Source: Bemisia tabaci (taxonomy: Eukaryota > Arthropoda > Insecta > Hemiptera > Aleyrodidae). Taken from it: a DNA stretch of 64,000 bases. The notes below the pieces were generated by a model that worked only from the letters and a program-made list of their open reading frames with translations, was not told the DNA's origin and searched no databases. A program made the position numbers and the translations under genes. Of this stretch, positions 10,443 through 20,661 are shown piece after piece. The stretch covers positions 7,845,434-7,909,433 of the forward strand of contig NC_092795.1 of NCBI RefSeq assembly GCF_918797505.1, written 5' to 3'. Each line of letters starts with the position of its first letter. The stretch's first letter is position 1.

Positions 10443-11245
10443 CAGGGCCGGATTTACCTACTTGCCGCCCATGGGCCGCCTGTATTTTGCCGCCCCCTTC
10501 TCATTCGTTTTGAAACATTAATAAAAACCATCAAGTGCCGGAGGGGGAAGGGTGCATAAGACGCGTTTACCTACTCATGCTGGATACATTTTTTGCGAAA
10601 GCCCTGTCAACACTACTAGTAAAATTTCACGGAACTTTGGGCGAAAGTTAAGTTCCGTAAACCTGTCTCTGTGTGGACAAGGTCCTCCATTTATAAAAAA
10701 TGAACCAAAAAATTATGAAAGAACAAACATAAATGTGGTTGAATAATTTTAACTTATTCCGCCGCCGCGCTGATCGCACTGTGTTTGGCGCAATGCGTGA
10801 AGTATTCCTGCAGTATTGTAGGCGCTATGCGTTTCACGGCAACCGCTCGCCTGACCGAGCGCACTGTGTTTGACGCAATGGGTGAAGTATTCATGCAGTC
10901 TTGTAGGCGCTAATATGTGTTACATGCCGACCGCCGTGCCGCGCCGAGGGCTTGTCCTTTTCATTTCAAGTCCTCGTCATTCCTCTCTGCGCTAAGCTCC
11001 AGGCCAAATTGCGTGTTTAGTTCCTCTCTTAACTCGACTAATTAAAGATGCTGTCTCTTGTTCCACAGAAAAACGACAAAATTCGAAATTACTGTACTCT
11101 CAGGAAAGAGAGATTTTGTTCCCTTTTCTCATTGATAATTTTTTGTCTGAATCCGATTTTTTTTTTTATACCTACATTCAAGAAAATTGCAAAATTTGCC
11201 GCCATGGGCCGCGGCCCATGTGGCCACCCTCTTAATCCGGCCCTG
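10443..11245. mobile_element. non-autonomous hAT-type element, 803 bp
   Basis: The ends are CAGGGCCGGATTTACC and, inverted, CAGGGCCGGATTAAGAG. The flanking 8-mers are ATATAATG (10435-10442) and ATGTAATG (11246-11253), 7 of 8 identical, the duplication length typical of hAT transposases. Inside is an 85-bp tandem pair (starts 10775 and 10860), each with GCGCTATGC or a variant after TTGTAGGCGC and with CAATGSGTGAAGTATTC. There is no transposase frame, so it would depend on a hAT enzyme supplied in trans. Confidence 0.8.
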
Positions 11246-12179
11246 ATGTAATGCAAAATTTAACCTAGCATATTGATGTCTGAAAAGTGAAACCACGTCA
11301 GTGGCGTAGCTAGGTATTCTTTAAAGGGGGAGGGGGCGGGGCTATTAACATTATTTTGTGTACGTCCCTGATAATATTTTATGTCTGCCCTCCAAAAGTA
11401 AAAAAAGGTACAAATAATGAGGCTAAGGGAGGCTTAACAGGGATATACCCCTGGCCTGCCCTGGGCCTGCTATACTTGATTTTTTCTTTGGAAAACCAGT
11501 AGACGTCATTTGTTGGATAAAATCCTTGATTTTTCTTTTCTGTAGGCAGAATTTTCTCCATAAAGTTCAAGCTGTGAAATTGGCTTGTTGCCTCAAAAAG
11601 ATAAAATAGGAGCGGCAATTTTGAAACACCGCAATGAAAATGCATGGTTTCGCCCTTCGGCCATCGATATCCGAAAATCAAAGAGGAAAATATTCATTAA
11701 TTTTCTTGAAAATAATCATTTTCTGGAAGGGAATTTGGCAGCCTGTTAATTCTCATACGGTGTTTTTCCTTGGGACGGTGGAGTTACTGGGTGCTGGCTG
11801 CCAAAAATGCCCTCTTCTCCGATCCGACTCGGTCTTGGCTGCGGCTTACGAAATGGAAACAGTAATGACGACTCCCCGGTTGTGCAATCGTGAAATTCGG
11901 TTACGTCTGTCAGGGTGTACGTGTCCATCTTCGATGTGTGCGTGCGTAGCCGCAGTCCCACCGCGCGGCTGCTTATTATGCGCCGTAAAGCCGTAAGCCG
12001 TAAGTTGTCCGAGACGGCACTCGGATAAGACTGTCTCTTTCGATCACGCTTCCGTTTGGTGCGAGGAGTCGATTGAAATTTTTAGACGATTCCATTCGAT
12101 TACCTTGAGAAAAAACCGGTAAAATCACCTGTTACCCGACAATTACCAGCTTTGAACTGAATACTTCCAGTGGTTTTAC
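11246..12179. other. intergenic sequence with a family A right-end fragment (11675-11779)
   Basis: At 11675-11779 the order GAGGAAAATATTCATTAATT, GGGAATTTGGCAGCC and TTCTCATACGGTGTTTTTCC matches the right half of family A. CAGTGGCGTAGCTAGG at about 11298 resembles a common insect transposon terminus without a visible partner. No gene is seen. Confidence 0.45.
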
Positions 12180-12343
12180 CAGTGGCGTGGCGTGCTTTGC
12201 GAACTATCGATATTTCCCCATTTGAAGCTGTGGTAAATAATCGATTTATAAGGTGTTCGCTGCGAACACCCTGTTTATCGATACTTTTCCATAGGTTTAA
12301 ATGGCGGATCAATCGATACATCGCAAAGCACGCCACGCCACTG
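12180..12343 (+). mobile_element. family B short TIR element, copy 2
   Basis: The ends are CAGTGGCGTGGCGTG and CACGCCACGCCACTG, with an inner palindrome around AAGGTGTTCGCTGCGAACACC. The flanks share GTTTTAC (7 bp) on both sides, consistent with a target duplication of 7-8 bp. No coding capacity. Confidence 0.8.
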
Positions 12344-12388
12344 GTTTTACCGTTTTCTGATAATTATACCATTTTTTCAGCGCTTTTG

Positions 12389-12731
12389 CGCTAGAGACAA
12401 GAGACCCTCCACTAATATCTTGGCCATTGTGGAAGCTTTTACTTTCGGGACCTCAGCATTCTACTGTTGACTTACCTACATGGTTGATGTTCAACAACGT
12501 GTTGGCAGTTTCGCTTTGCAAACAAGCCGAAAATGGCCGACGTTTGGGAAACTTGTTTGGCTCATGACGTCATCCGAAACTCTTCATCGACCATGTAGGT
12601 AAGTCAACAGCCGAAACTAGGGTGATGACTGTTGCTCCCTAATAATTGTCCATAAGGAATTGTTGAAACCCCGAAAGTAAAAGCTTCCACCTGTCGCTAG
12701 GAGGCCAGTGGAGGGTCTCTTGTCTCTGTTT
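12389..12731. mobile_element. palindromic element with ~70 bp TIRs
   Basis: The left arm has GACAAGAGACCCTCCACT and TGGAAGCTTTTACTTTCGGG; the right arm carries the complements. An inner inverted pair is GTTGACTTACCTACATGGT and ACCATGTAGGTAAGTCAAC. It lies just right of a family B copy inside what looks like older repeat sequence. Confidence 0.65.
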
Positions 12732-12989
12732 TGCGCGTACTACTGGTGAATGTACCATGTTCAGTGTGATAATTGGTAAATTTGGCGGGAATTCTCACGG
12801 ATCGGTAACAACTTATCGTAAATTTCCGGTAATTAAATTGGTTTCATGATGCTTCCTTATCTTCTTCTTGCCCTTATTTTTTTTCTTCTTATTATTAGTC
12901 TTCTTCATCTTTCATTCCTTCCTTTTCTACCATTTCTCAAATGGTAATCAAGGTAAACTTGAGTATTCGATAACGGCTCACGACAGTGA

Positions 12990-13080
12990 TTCTCGCATAA
13001 CCGAATGCTCTTTAAACTCCTTCATTTCATCGGATATGCAATTTGATCTCCCCGGAGTTAAAATAGTTGCTGAAGATCAA
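12990..13080 (+). repeat. dispersed repeat, copy 1 (second copy at 25745-25830)
   Basis: CTCCTTCATTTCATCGGATA, then TGCAATTTGATCTCC and GTTAAAATAGTTGCTGAAGA, match CTCCTTCATCTCGTTGAGTA, TGCAATTTGATCTCC and GTTAAAATAGTTGCTCAAAG at 25.75 kb. The right part of this copy ends where the CCCTTTTCGGC element begins. Confidence 0.55.
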
Positions 13081-13094
13081 AGCGAAGGCAATTT

Positions 13095-13897
13095 CCCTTT
13101 TCGGCGCAAATTACCCTTTTTGGCGCGCCGGAGTAGCCCTTTTCGGCTCACGTCTGCCGCGACCCTCCTAACCCTTTTCGGCGCATGGAGAAGGAAAAAA
13201 CGACCCTTTTCGGCTCACGCCCAATTTTGCACAAATGAGCTTGGAAGTTGAAAGCTACAAAAAAATATGAACAAACATTATTTTAGTGGCACAAAGCGAT
13301 GTCCCATGCTCCGCAAGAATTGCAGTCGAGAAATGGTGCCAGAAGAATACCGCTCATACAGCTTCAAAACGTAGGCCTCTCTATCCACATTTTCTTTTTG
13401 CCTCAGCGCTGGTTTCTTTTGGATAGCTGCTTGTATTTTCAGGCTTACTAAAGACTGGTTTTCTATCAGGTAGGAAATGACCGTGAAGAGTGGAGGGTGC
13501 GGATGGTAAAATTCGTCGCTGAGTTTGCTATGGAAATTTTCAGCTGAATTTGTGGTTGCGACGTCTAAAGCATTGAGAGCTCCTGCCTACTAATAGGAGG
13601 AAAGCGCACTGTAAAAACGTGATTGTCACGAATGTATTTGGCAAACTCAAAATAATCTACATCAATTGGTATGTCTTTTATCAATTCATCGAACGCGAGA
13701 GAAACCTCCTCGAAAGTTAAATATGATAGACCAAAAAACCGACCTTTCATACTGACAGTTACTTACGGCTGCGAGCCGAATCGTCCTATATTCCTGAGCC
13801 GAAACTTACCTTTTTAATTTTCATCATGAAATTTCGCCCGAGCCGAAAACGCCCATTTTTCGGGACTTTCCGGCACAGGCCGCGCCGAAAAGGGTTA
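13095..13897 (-). mobile_element. Mutator-like element remnant with CCCTTTTCGGC repeats
   Basis: The left flank carries CCCTTTTCGGC or a one-base variant five times between 13095 and 13215. The right flank carries the complement GCCGAAA repeatedly and ends GCGCCGAAAAGGGTTA. The interior holds a MULE transposase pseudogene on the minus strand. Arrays of short subterminal repeats that an enzyme can bind are usual in DNA transposons. The exact termini and target duplication are not resolved. Confidence 0.5.
13278..13750 (-). pseudogene. MULE-type transposase pseudogene, C-terminal part
   Basis: Reading from 13750 down, the first frame gives LTFEEVSLAFDELIKD, DVDYFEFAKYIRDNHVF, then a stop. After a frame change near 13590 the reading continues TTNSAENFHSKLSDEFY, HPHPPLFTVISYLIENQ and RYSSGTISRLQFLRSMGHRF, to a stop at 13278. 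The T-T-N-S-A-E-x-F-H segment followed by HP-L-F matches the conserved C-terminal block (TNN-E-xH) of MULE transposases and the related FLYWCH-associated proteins common in hemipteran genomes. The DDE catalytic part is missing upstream. The break, internal stops and truncation mean it is not functional. Confidence 0.55.
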
Positions 13898-14078
13898 CGG
13901 CCCAACGCGAACTGCTGACAACCACCTTCATCAGTAATCATCAACCTCGAATTCTTGAATTTTGTCGATTTAAGTTTTCCTCATAATTGAACATGCTGTA
14001 TTTTGCAAAACAAATTTTAAATAACACATATATCATGTAGAATGACCCAGTGATAGAATGACCCCATGTGGATTGACC

Positions 14079-14244
14079 CAATGGCGTGGCATGCTCTGCT
14101 ATATATCGATTTTCATGTCATTTAAAACTATGGAAAAGGATCGATAAACAGGGTGTTCGCAGGGAACACCTTAATAATCGATTCTTTATCATAGGTTTAA
14201 ATGGCATAACAATCGATTTATCGCAATTCAAAGCCACGCCAATG
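14079..14244 (-). mobile_element. family B short TIR element, copy 3
   Basis: The ends are CAATGGCGTGGC and GCCACGCCAATG, with inner GGTGTTCGCAGGGAACACC. The flanks are GATTGACC and TTTTGACC (6 of 8 equal), suggesting an 8-bp target duplication. It lies in the opposite orientation to copies 1 and 2. Confidence 0.7.
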
Positions 14245-14444
14245 TTTTGACCGCCATCTCTTGTGGTCCTGGCTAGAACTATCCAGAAAGAGCTTTGATT
14301 GGGGGCACTTACGCGTGATTCCGGCTGGACTGGAGCTGACGTTACGTTCAGGCCGTTGGCAGAGCACCGGGGTCAGGACGGGGACGGTGAACGAAACGAT
14401 TACAACTCTGAGCAGAAACACTAAACTTACGAGACGGCACTCAC

Positions 14445-14481
14445 CCCAAGCCAAAGCACTTGTCGCCAGAGCCAGCTTCAT
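14445..14481 (-). CDS. candidate signal-peptide first exon (partial gene)
   Basis: On the minus strand ATG at 14481 opens MKLALATSALAW, a short basic then hydrophobic stretch like the start of a secretory signal. It is followed immediately by a consensus donor, GTGAGT. The surrounding 14.25-14.82 kb is GC-rich compared with its neighbours, as expected for a 5' UTR. No downstream exon is recognisable to the left in this window, which would require a very long first intron. An upstream in-frame ATG (MSSVRCAE) is possible. This is a weak candidate only. Confidence 0.25.
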
Positions 14482-16419
14482 TTCCGCACACCGAACCGAG
14501 CTCAAAAGCTCAAAGGCCGGGCTTGGTAAACACGCTCACAGCTGCCCGAACCAGGCGCACAATGAAAAGTTCGCTCAGTCACAAAGCTAGTCTGACGCTA
14601 CGTCTGTTCCGCGACTTTTTCGAGCTTTGATAACTCCTGTTACGCACTCCCGCCGGGGCGTTGCGTCGCGCAGAATTTTCGGGAATCGCGAACCGGTTTT
14701 TCCGGGAAAATTTACCGCGGCCGCAACGCCCTAACTTCGTGGTAGCCCTCTTGTTGCTTCGGGTGGTCGAGCAGCTGTACACTTGGAAGCTCACCAGACA
14801 CGGATGCTTTTGACTCACTTCTTTTGCACTTGCTGCGTTTTAAATGGCATTACGGTAGATTGCAGTTCGATCGCAGGAAAATATCCGGCTTGAGAAATTT
14901 GCTCGCACTCACTTTTTTGCGATTTTATTCTCGCCAGTTTTCACAAAACAAATACGACCTATATTTCGAAGGTAATGAACTGCTTTGATCGGATTGATTT
15001 TATCAGATAAGATTAGACTCTGGGTGTCAGATATAAAGCCCAAAGCACGGAAACCACGCGGGGAGTGTTACGTCAATAGAGACATGGACAGTTTATAGTT
15101 GAGGCACAGTAGAGTCGTCCGGAACACTCTTCCCTCTGACCATATAAATTGTATAAACCGAGGTGTTTATTCTCTCGTGTCGAATTTTTTAAATCCTTAC
15201 TCTTCAAAAAACTTAATGAGACTTGTGGTGCGCTTCAGGAAAGTCCAATTCATTCATCGAAAATGTTATGGAAATCACAAAAATTCTACCGCGTTAGGTT
15301 GCATAGCGTTTCAATTGAAGGCGCGAACACTTCCGTTACAAGATCTTGCACGGCACACCGGACTAACATTTAGGTCAGAAAACGGTGGACGCACGGAAAA
15401 GCGCGGGAACAGCGCGGCACGGCGCGGAGGTGTCTCGGTCCTGGCAGGCCTGACCACTTTCACTGATTCACTGATTCTGAATCCAGATTCACTGAAGTGG
15501 TGTGGTACGCCGCACCGCTCCGCTCCGCGCCGCGCCATGCCAGCCGCCAGAGACGTGACTTGAGGCGATGACGTCACTAGATCACGATGGGCGGGGGGGG
15601 GGGTTGCTCTGAGAGCTTTCCCGCCTCTTCTTTGTCGATTAGCGGTCCGATTATTGAATCTATGTCGATACGACAAAAAAAGACGAAACAGTATCTTACC
15701 CATGCAATATATCGCATTTCGATGTCTTATCATGCTTCTTCAAACTTTCAACAATCGGCTCACAGATGCGCCTATAGGTAAAATTCGCCGACGATTGTAT
15801 TTCGATGTCTTATCATGCTTCTTCAAACTTTCAACAATCGGCTCACGGAAACGCCTAGGTAAAATTCGCCGACAATGCGATGGGTATGCAACCCCATGAT
15901 CACGGTGATCAATGAGTTATTGCACCAGGCGGAGGCCATTCTCCTAGTTTCCTGCAATAATTTAAAAAACGAATACTCTTTTTTTGCAGTCCAAACTCCT
16001 CTCATACAAACATGGTTGCAATTTTTCATGGAAATTAAAATCTCGGAGTTTCGTGTGAAATGTTTCATGAAATTGCAGAAGCATCAAGAATGTGAAAGAA
16101 ACTGAATAGTATTTTTCGAAATTAAATTTAAAATTAAATGAAAGGGAGATGGTTCTTGCATTATGGTGTTCTTTAGAGCGTGGTACAGACTCAGCTCTAG
16201 AAAACATGGATATGGCCAACGTCCAAAACCAAGCATTTCCATTTCGGTGTTTCAAAATTTCCTCTTCTATTTTCTATATTCGAAGACAAACAAGCCAACT
16301 TTATAGCTTAAAATTTCTAAGAAATAATCCGCTAACCAAGAAAAAAATCGAGAAAGTTGTCAAGAAATTACATCGACTAGTTTTCTAAATAAAAAATAAA
16401 GAATGAGTCTGCAACGTTA
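14482..16419. other. mostly unassigned sequence, GC-rich patches
   Basis: GC-rich patches lie at 14.5-14.8 and 15.38-15.62 kb (GCGCGGCACGGCGCGG; a G run at 15592-15602). A TATA-like ATATAAAG occurs at about 15033 on the plus strand. Longer open frames here (up to 154 codons) are composed of Arg/Ser/His-rich sequence without domains and are probably spurious. A tandem duplication (15717-15877) is listed separately. Confidence 0.35.
15717..15877. repeat. tandem duplication, 2 x ~83 bp
   Basis: TTTCGATGTCTTATCATGCT occurs at 15717 and again 83 bp later. Each is followed by CAACAATCGGCTCAC and GGTAAAATTCGCCGAC. Only a few substitutions and a short indel separate the copies, so the duplication is recent. 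Confidence 0.85.
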
Positions 16420-17034
16420 CCCTGCGTAAAAATTGGCAGTAGAGTCTGTGTTCCAAAATACCATAGACTTACAGCCGGCTGTTAGATTTCCAATAGCTTC
16501 TATAGGCGGCAACACAATTTCTCATAGCCTTTTATAGCCGATGGCGATTAAGCAACAGCCCGGCGATAAAGTGTATGCTAAACGTTATTAATTACGGATG
16601 CTAGGACTTGGTGAGTTTTTGGACTACCGCTCTCTTTTTGGGCCGTAGTATCTTGATTTATTTTGCGAGTAAAGCTCCGTACTTTTGAAGGATGCCTGCC
16701 ATTCCTAATATGTTGGAGCGCCTTCAATTTCGTATGATACTGTGCAATACCTCTGGTGTGAAATAGTTGCTTCAAGCGCCGTGGTACGCTGCGGCGCGGC
16801 GCGACGGGCGGGCAGCCAGCGCGAAACGCGCATTCGCGCCTACAAACCTAACGGGGATACTTCACGCATTGCGCAATGCGTGAAGTATCCCTGTTAGGTT
16901 TGTAGGCGCCAGTGCATCCGACGCCGCCTTTCTTCTAATGCCAGCTATATGATTTTCTATCGCCTTCTTCAGTCGGCTATAAGAACTCTTACGGTATTTT
17001 GAAACGCAGCTCCTATCGCCAATTTTAACCAGGG
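16420..17034. mobile_element. family D TIR element, copy 1 (~615 bp)
   Basis: The ends are CCCTGCGTAAAAATTGGC and GCCAATTTTAACCAGGG, both followed inward by RRTAGRRYCTG-type sequence. Internally CAGCCGGCTG, TATAGCCGATGGCGATT and a perfect palindrome near 16840-16910 (GCGCCTACAAACCTAAC with its complement around GCATTGCGCAATGC) are shared with copy 2. The open frame on the minus strand inside it is short and probably not coding. Confidence 0.75.
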
Positions 17035-17627
17035 TACACGTGGAGATACGTGGTTTCACTGGTTGGCCGTCGATGTGTTTCATAATTTTAATGGATACTT
17101 TTCACAGCCTTGTGAAACTTCATGAAATACGATATTTCACGGGAGTTTCCAATCTTTCATATTTCCCAGTTCACTTTTGCAATCCTGCATGCAGAGCGGA
17201 ATCATCTCTCTTTGCGGAGTAAGCTTCGGTTTTAACATTGATTTTACTCCTCATTCGAATCACTAGATTTTGCTCATGGCCTCAGAGTGAGATGCACCCC
17301 TGATTTTGCTCGGTGATCTTTAGCAATATATGGATAAGTAAGCTAAAACGACCCACCGTGGTTCATACAGAGGCCGTTTAGTTTTACAGTTATCTAAATC
17401 AAGATTTAACTCGATTATAGGTGGGATAATTTCCGATGAGAAACGCGAAACCGTTGCGGTTCGTTGGACGATCGGTTGCATCCGCGTAACGAGGACTCTA
17501 GACTTAAAAATCATCCATCGATCAATCGACCACATCGAATCATTTTTATCGGTACTGTACATCCACCTTAAAATTTTGATATGTTTGATCAACTGCCCAC
17601 ACCGTGCAATCGTCGCTCATAGTTCTG
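17035..17627. other. intergenic sequence, no gene seen
   Basis: No supported gene or repeat, only short random frames. Confidence 0.4.
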
Positions 17628-17871
17628 CCGTGCTAAGGAAGAACGCCGTATGTACATTCGAGAGTTGCCAGACTTCCTTCGATAAAATTTTTATTTTTGC
17701 GGAACGTTATGAATTATTTTCCTTGAAATTTGCAGGTACAATTGCGAACAAAATTGTTTGAAAAATTCGAAGAAAAATATTCATAAGTTTACCGGGAAAT
17801 TCGTGTTTTAGCGAGAGGAATTTGGCAACGCCTGAAGGTTCATACGGCGTTTTTCCTTAGCACGGCAGAGT
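17628..17871 (+). mobile_element. family A MITE, copy 5
   Basis: It runs from TGCCGTGCTAAGGAAGAACG to TTTTTCCTTAGCACGGCA. Both ends extend the family's TIR to include GCCGTGCTAAGG, the most complete terminus in the window. Confidence 0.85.
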
Positions 17872-18054
17872 TGCTCGTCCGCAGTTTGCCTCGAATCGTG
17901 GCCTTGACACCTTGATCCAGGAGCCTGGAGCCAGGAGTGAAGGCCGCTCATTGGAGCTCTCCTGCGTGACCAACGCTACATGGTGGCTTCGTTCATTGAC
18001 ACTCGCAGATCGCGCCAACCACGAAGCCATCAATCAAAGGAACATCCATAACTG

Positions 18055-18303
18055 CCGTGCTAAGGAAGAACGCCGTAAGAACATTTGAGAGTTGCCAAAT
18101 TTCCTTTCATAAAATGTTTATTGTCGAGGAAAGTTATGAATATTTTTCCTTTAAATTTTCAGAATCTTTGGGTGAAATTGCGAACAAAATTATCTGAAAA
18201 ATTGGGAGGAAAATTTTCATAAGTTTACCAGGAAATTCGCGTTTTATTGAAGGAAATTCGGCAACGCCTGAAGATTCATACGGCGTTTTTCCTTAGCACG
18301 GCG
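18055..18303 (+). mobile_element. family A MITE, copy 6
   Basis: The ends are CTGCCGTGCTAAGGAAGAAC and GTTTTTCCTTAGCACGGC. It is full length and close in sequence to copy 5, from which it is separated by only about 180 bp. Confidence 0.85.
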
Positions 18304-18389
18304 GATAACCACTGCGAACACTGATCGCGAAAGCATCAATTAAAAGACGCTCGTTACTACAATAACTGCGACGCAGTATTCACAGACTT

Positions 18390-18647
18390 GTACTGCTGTG
18401 CTAAAGAAAAGCGCTGTATGAACCTTTAGGCCTTGCCAAATTTCTCTAAGTAAATCACGAAGATACGGGAAAATTTGTGAATATTTTTCTTCCAATTTTT
18501 CAGATAATTTTGTTCGCAGTTTCGCCGAAAGTTCCTGAAAATTTCAAGGAAAAATCATTCATAGCTTTTCTCAAAAAGGAACATTTTATCGGTGGAGGTT
18601 TGGCAACTCTCGAATGTTCATGCGGCATTTTTCCTTAGTACGGCAGT
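18390..18647 (-). mobile_element. family A MITE, copy 7 (inverted)
   Basis: The ends are CTGCTGTGCTAAAGAAAAGC and GCATTTTTCCTTAGTACGGC. The internal order (CCAATTTTTCAGATAATTTT then ATTTCAAGGAAAAATC) is reversed relative to copies 5 and 6, which fixes its orientation. Confidence 0.8.
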
Positions 18648-19012
18648 GTAGAGGGCGCGTGGGGCCGTTCATGAAGTCCGTAACGCTCTAGGGAGAGGGA
18701 CCGAGCCTGCGTTACGGGTGTGTTATAAGGGGAGGAGGAGTCGAGGGCTACGTGTTACGTGACGTTGTAGCCGGCGCAATGCCCCGAATTTCCCGAAAAT
18801 TTAAGGTGAAAAGTCAACGTGTGATGGCAGTATTTGTTGCCAATTCCAGCACTGTGCGTCAATTTGATGAAGAAGGGAGTTGAACAGAGGCCATGTATTT
18901 TTTTAGGGGGACGAAGATCTAGTTAACGTGGTTACGAAGTACGTGGTTAGATTCTTTCACCGTCGATATGTTGAATTGTCCAAATTAGGGATAGTGTTTT
19001 GCAACAAGTACA
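18648..19012. other. intergenic sequence, possible retroelement tail
   Basis: GTCCGTAACGCTCTAGGGAG to GTGTTACGTGACG (about 18680-18770) has the look of a dispersed insect retroelement 3' region, but I cannot place it. No gene is seen. Confidence 0.3.
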
Positions 19013-20188
19013 CTGAAAAAATGATTGGAAGAATTTACCATTCCTTCACGCTGTATTTCAAACAGCGTCAATTTAGAGTCAATTCTGCCAGAAGAAAGGT
19101 AAACGTTACCCCTGGTAAAAATTGGCGATAGGAGCTGCGTTTCAAAATACCGTAGGAGTTCTTATAGCCGACTGAAGAAGATGATAGAAAATCATATAGC
19201 TAGTTGTAGAAAGTGGAAAAAAATCTTACGGCCGGGCTACACGAAGCGATAAAAAATTATACAGCCGTACTATAATTCCTATCGCCGGGCTTTACACTTT
19301 ATCGCCTGGCAGTTGCTTTTTCGCCATCGGCTATAAAAGGCTATAAGAAATTGTTTAGAAATTCGTGTGCTTTGTAAATCCTTAAGTTTGTACGGAATCG
19401 CCTTAATATTTACAAAACGCACATTACATTTTCCTTTACTGCATATTTTTTTTCATCAATTAAAATGAGATTAATCCATACAGAGTGTGCAAACATTTCA
19501 AAGTCATGAGTTGAAAAACGCTGACTTCACGAGTGAATATTAGAGCCTAACACAAAGCGGAGCGGCAGTGCACTGGCGCCTACAAACCTAACAGGAATAC
19601 TTCACGCATTGCGCAATGCGTGAAGTATCCCCGTTAGGTTTGTAGGCGCGAATGCGCGTTTTGCGCTGGCTGCCCGCCCGCAACGTACCACGGCGCTTGA
19701 AGCAACTATTTCACTCCAGAGGTATTACACAGTATCATACGAAATTGAAGGCGCTCCAACATATTAGGAATATCAGGCATCCTTCAAAAGTACGGAGCTT
19801 TACTCGCAAAATAAATCAAGATACTACGGCCCAAAATGAGAGCGGTGGTCCAAAAACTCACCAAGTCTTAGCATCCGTAATTAGTAACGTTTAGCATTTA
19901 TACTTTATCGCCGGGCTGTTGCTGAATCGCCATCGGCTATAAAAGGCTATGAGAAATTTTGTTGCCGCCTATATAGAAGCTACGTGTATTGGAAATCTAA
20001 CAGCCGGCTGTAGGTCTATGGTATTTTGGAACACAGATTCAACTGCCAATTTTTACCAGGGACTATATATACCGGTACAGGTAACCATTCCTCTGGCAGA
20101 ATCGACTTGAAGATTGGTAGAATTTACCATTTCTTCACGCTGTGTGATATACAGCGTGAAGGAATGGTAAATTCTACCAATCTTTTTT
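19013..20188. mobile_element. palindromic element interrupted by family D copy 2
   Basis: The left arm CTGAAAAAATGATTGGAAGA, then ATTTACCATTCCTTCACGCT, pairs with the right arm around 20109-20188, where TTGGTAGAATTTACCATT and its complement form a hairpin around ACAGCG. GTCAATTCTGCCAGA (left) and TCTGGCAGAATCGAC (right) are also inverted. The family D element sits between the arms and splits this older element. Confidence 0.6.
19109..20061. mobile_element. family D TIR element, copy 2 (~950 bp)
   Basis: The ends are CCCTGGTAAAAATTGGC and GCCAATTTTTACCAGGG, and the element is inverted relative to copy 1. It carries the same palindrome (19576-19648) and the same ATCGCCATCGGCTATAAAAG blocks, plus about 340 bp that copy 1 lacks. 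It has no transposase. Confidence 0.75.
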
Positions 20189-20284
20189 TCTCATTGCACG
20201 TATATAAAAAAGTGTGCTGGTTAGCTGGTTAAAAGCGAGTCATATGAAGTTTGGAGGGTCAGTGTCTAGTTGTGACTGAAGTTA

Positions 20285-20534
20285 TACTGCCATGCAAAGA
20301 AAAATGCCGTATGAACATTCAAGAGTTGCCAAATTTCCTCCGATAAAATGTTTATTTTTGAGAAAAGCTATGAATATTTTCCCTTTGAATTTTCAGGAGC
20401 TGCAGGTGAGATTGCGAACAAAATTACCTGAAAAACTAGGAAAAAAATATTCACAAACCTGAAAATTTGTGATTTCCTAAAAGAAATTTTGCAACGCCTG
20501 AAGGTTCATACGGCGTTTTTCCTTAGCAAGGCAG
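20285..20534 (+). mobile_element. family A MITE, copy 8
   Basis: It runs from TACTGCCATGCAAAGAAAAA to GTTTTTCCTTAGCAAGGCAG. It is full length and lies just downstream of the nested family D structure. Confidence 0.8.
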
Positions 20535-20661
20535 TATGTTGAACCGACTTTTATGAAGCTAGCTTGACCGATCGACGGCACAACCCCCTGGAGCGCTTTT
20601 ACCTATTTATACACAATTTTCCAATAATAGTAAGATGTTGGGGTATTTTTAATCAAGTATA

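Noticed and set aside
11634..11996. 120-codon plus-strand frame
   Set aside because: Its first half is a family A MITE fragment (11675-11779); the rest shows no recognisable domain.
15099..15733. Open frames of 140-154 codons on both strands in GC-rich sequence
   Set aside because: Overlapping frames on both strands with Arg/Ser-rich random composition, no domain, no splice or start context.
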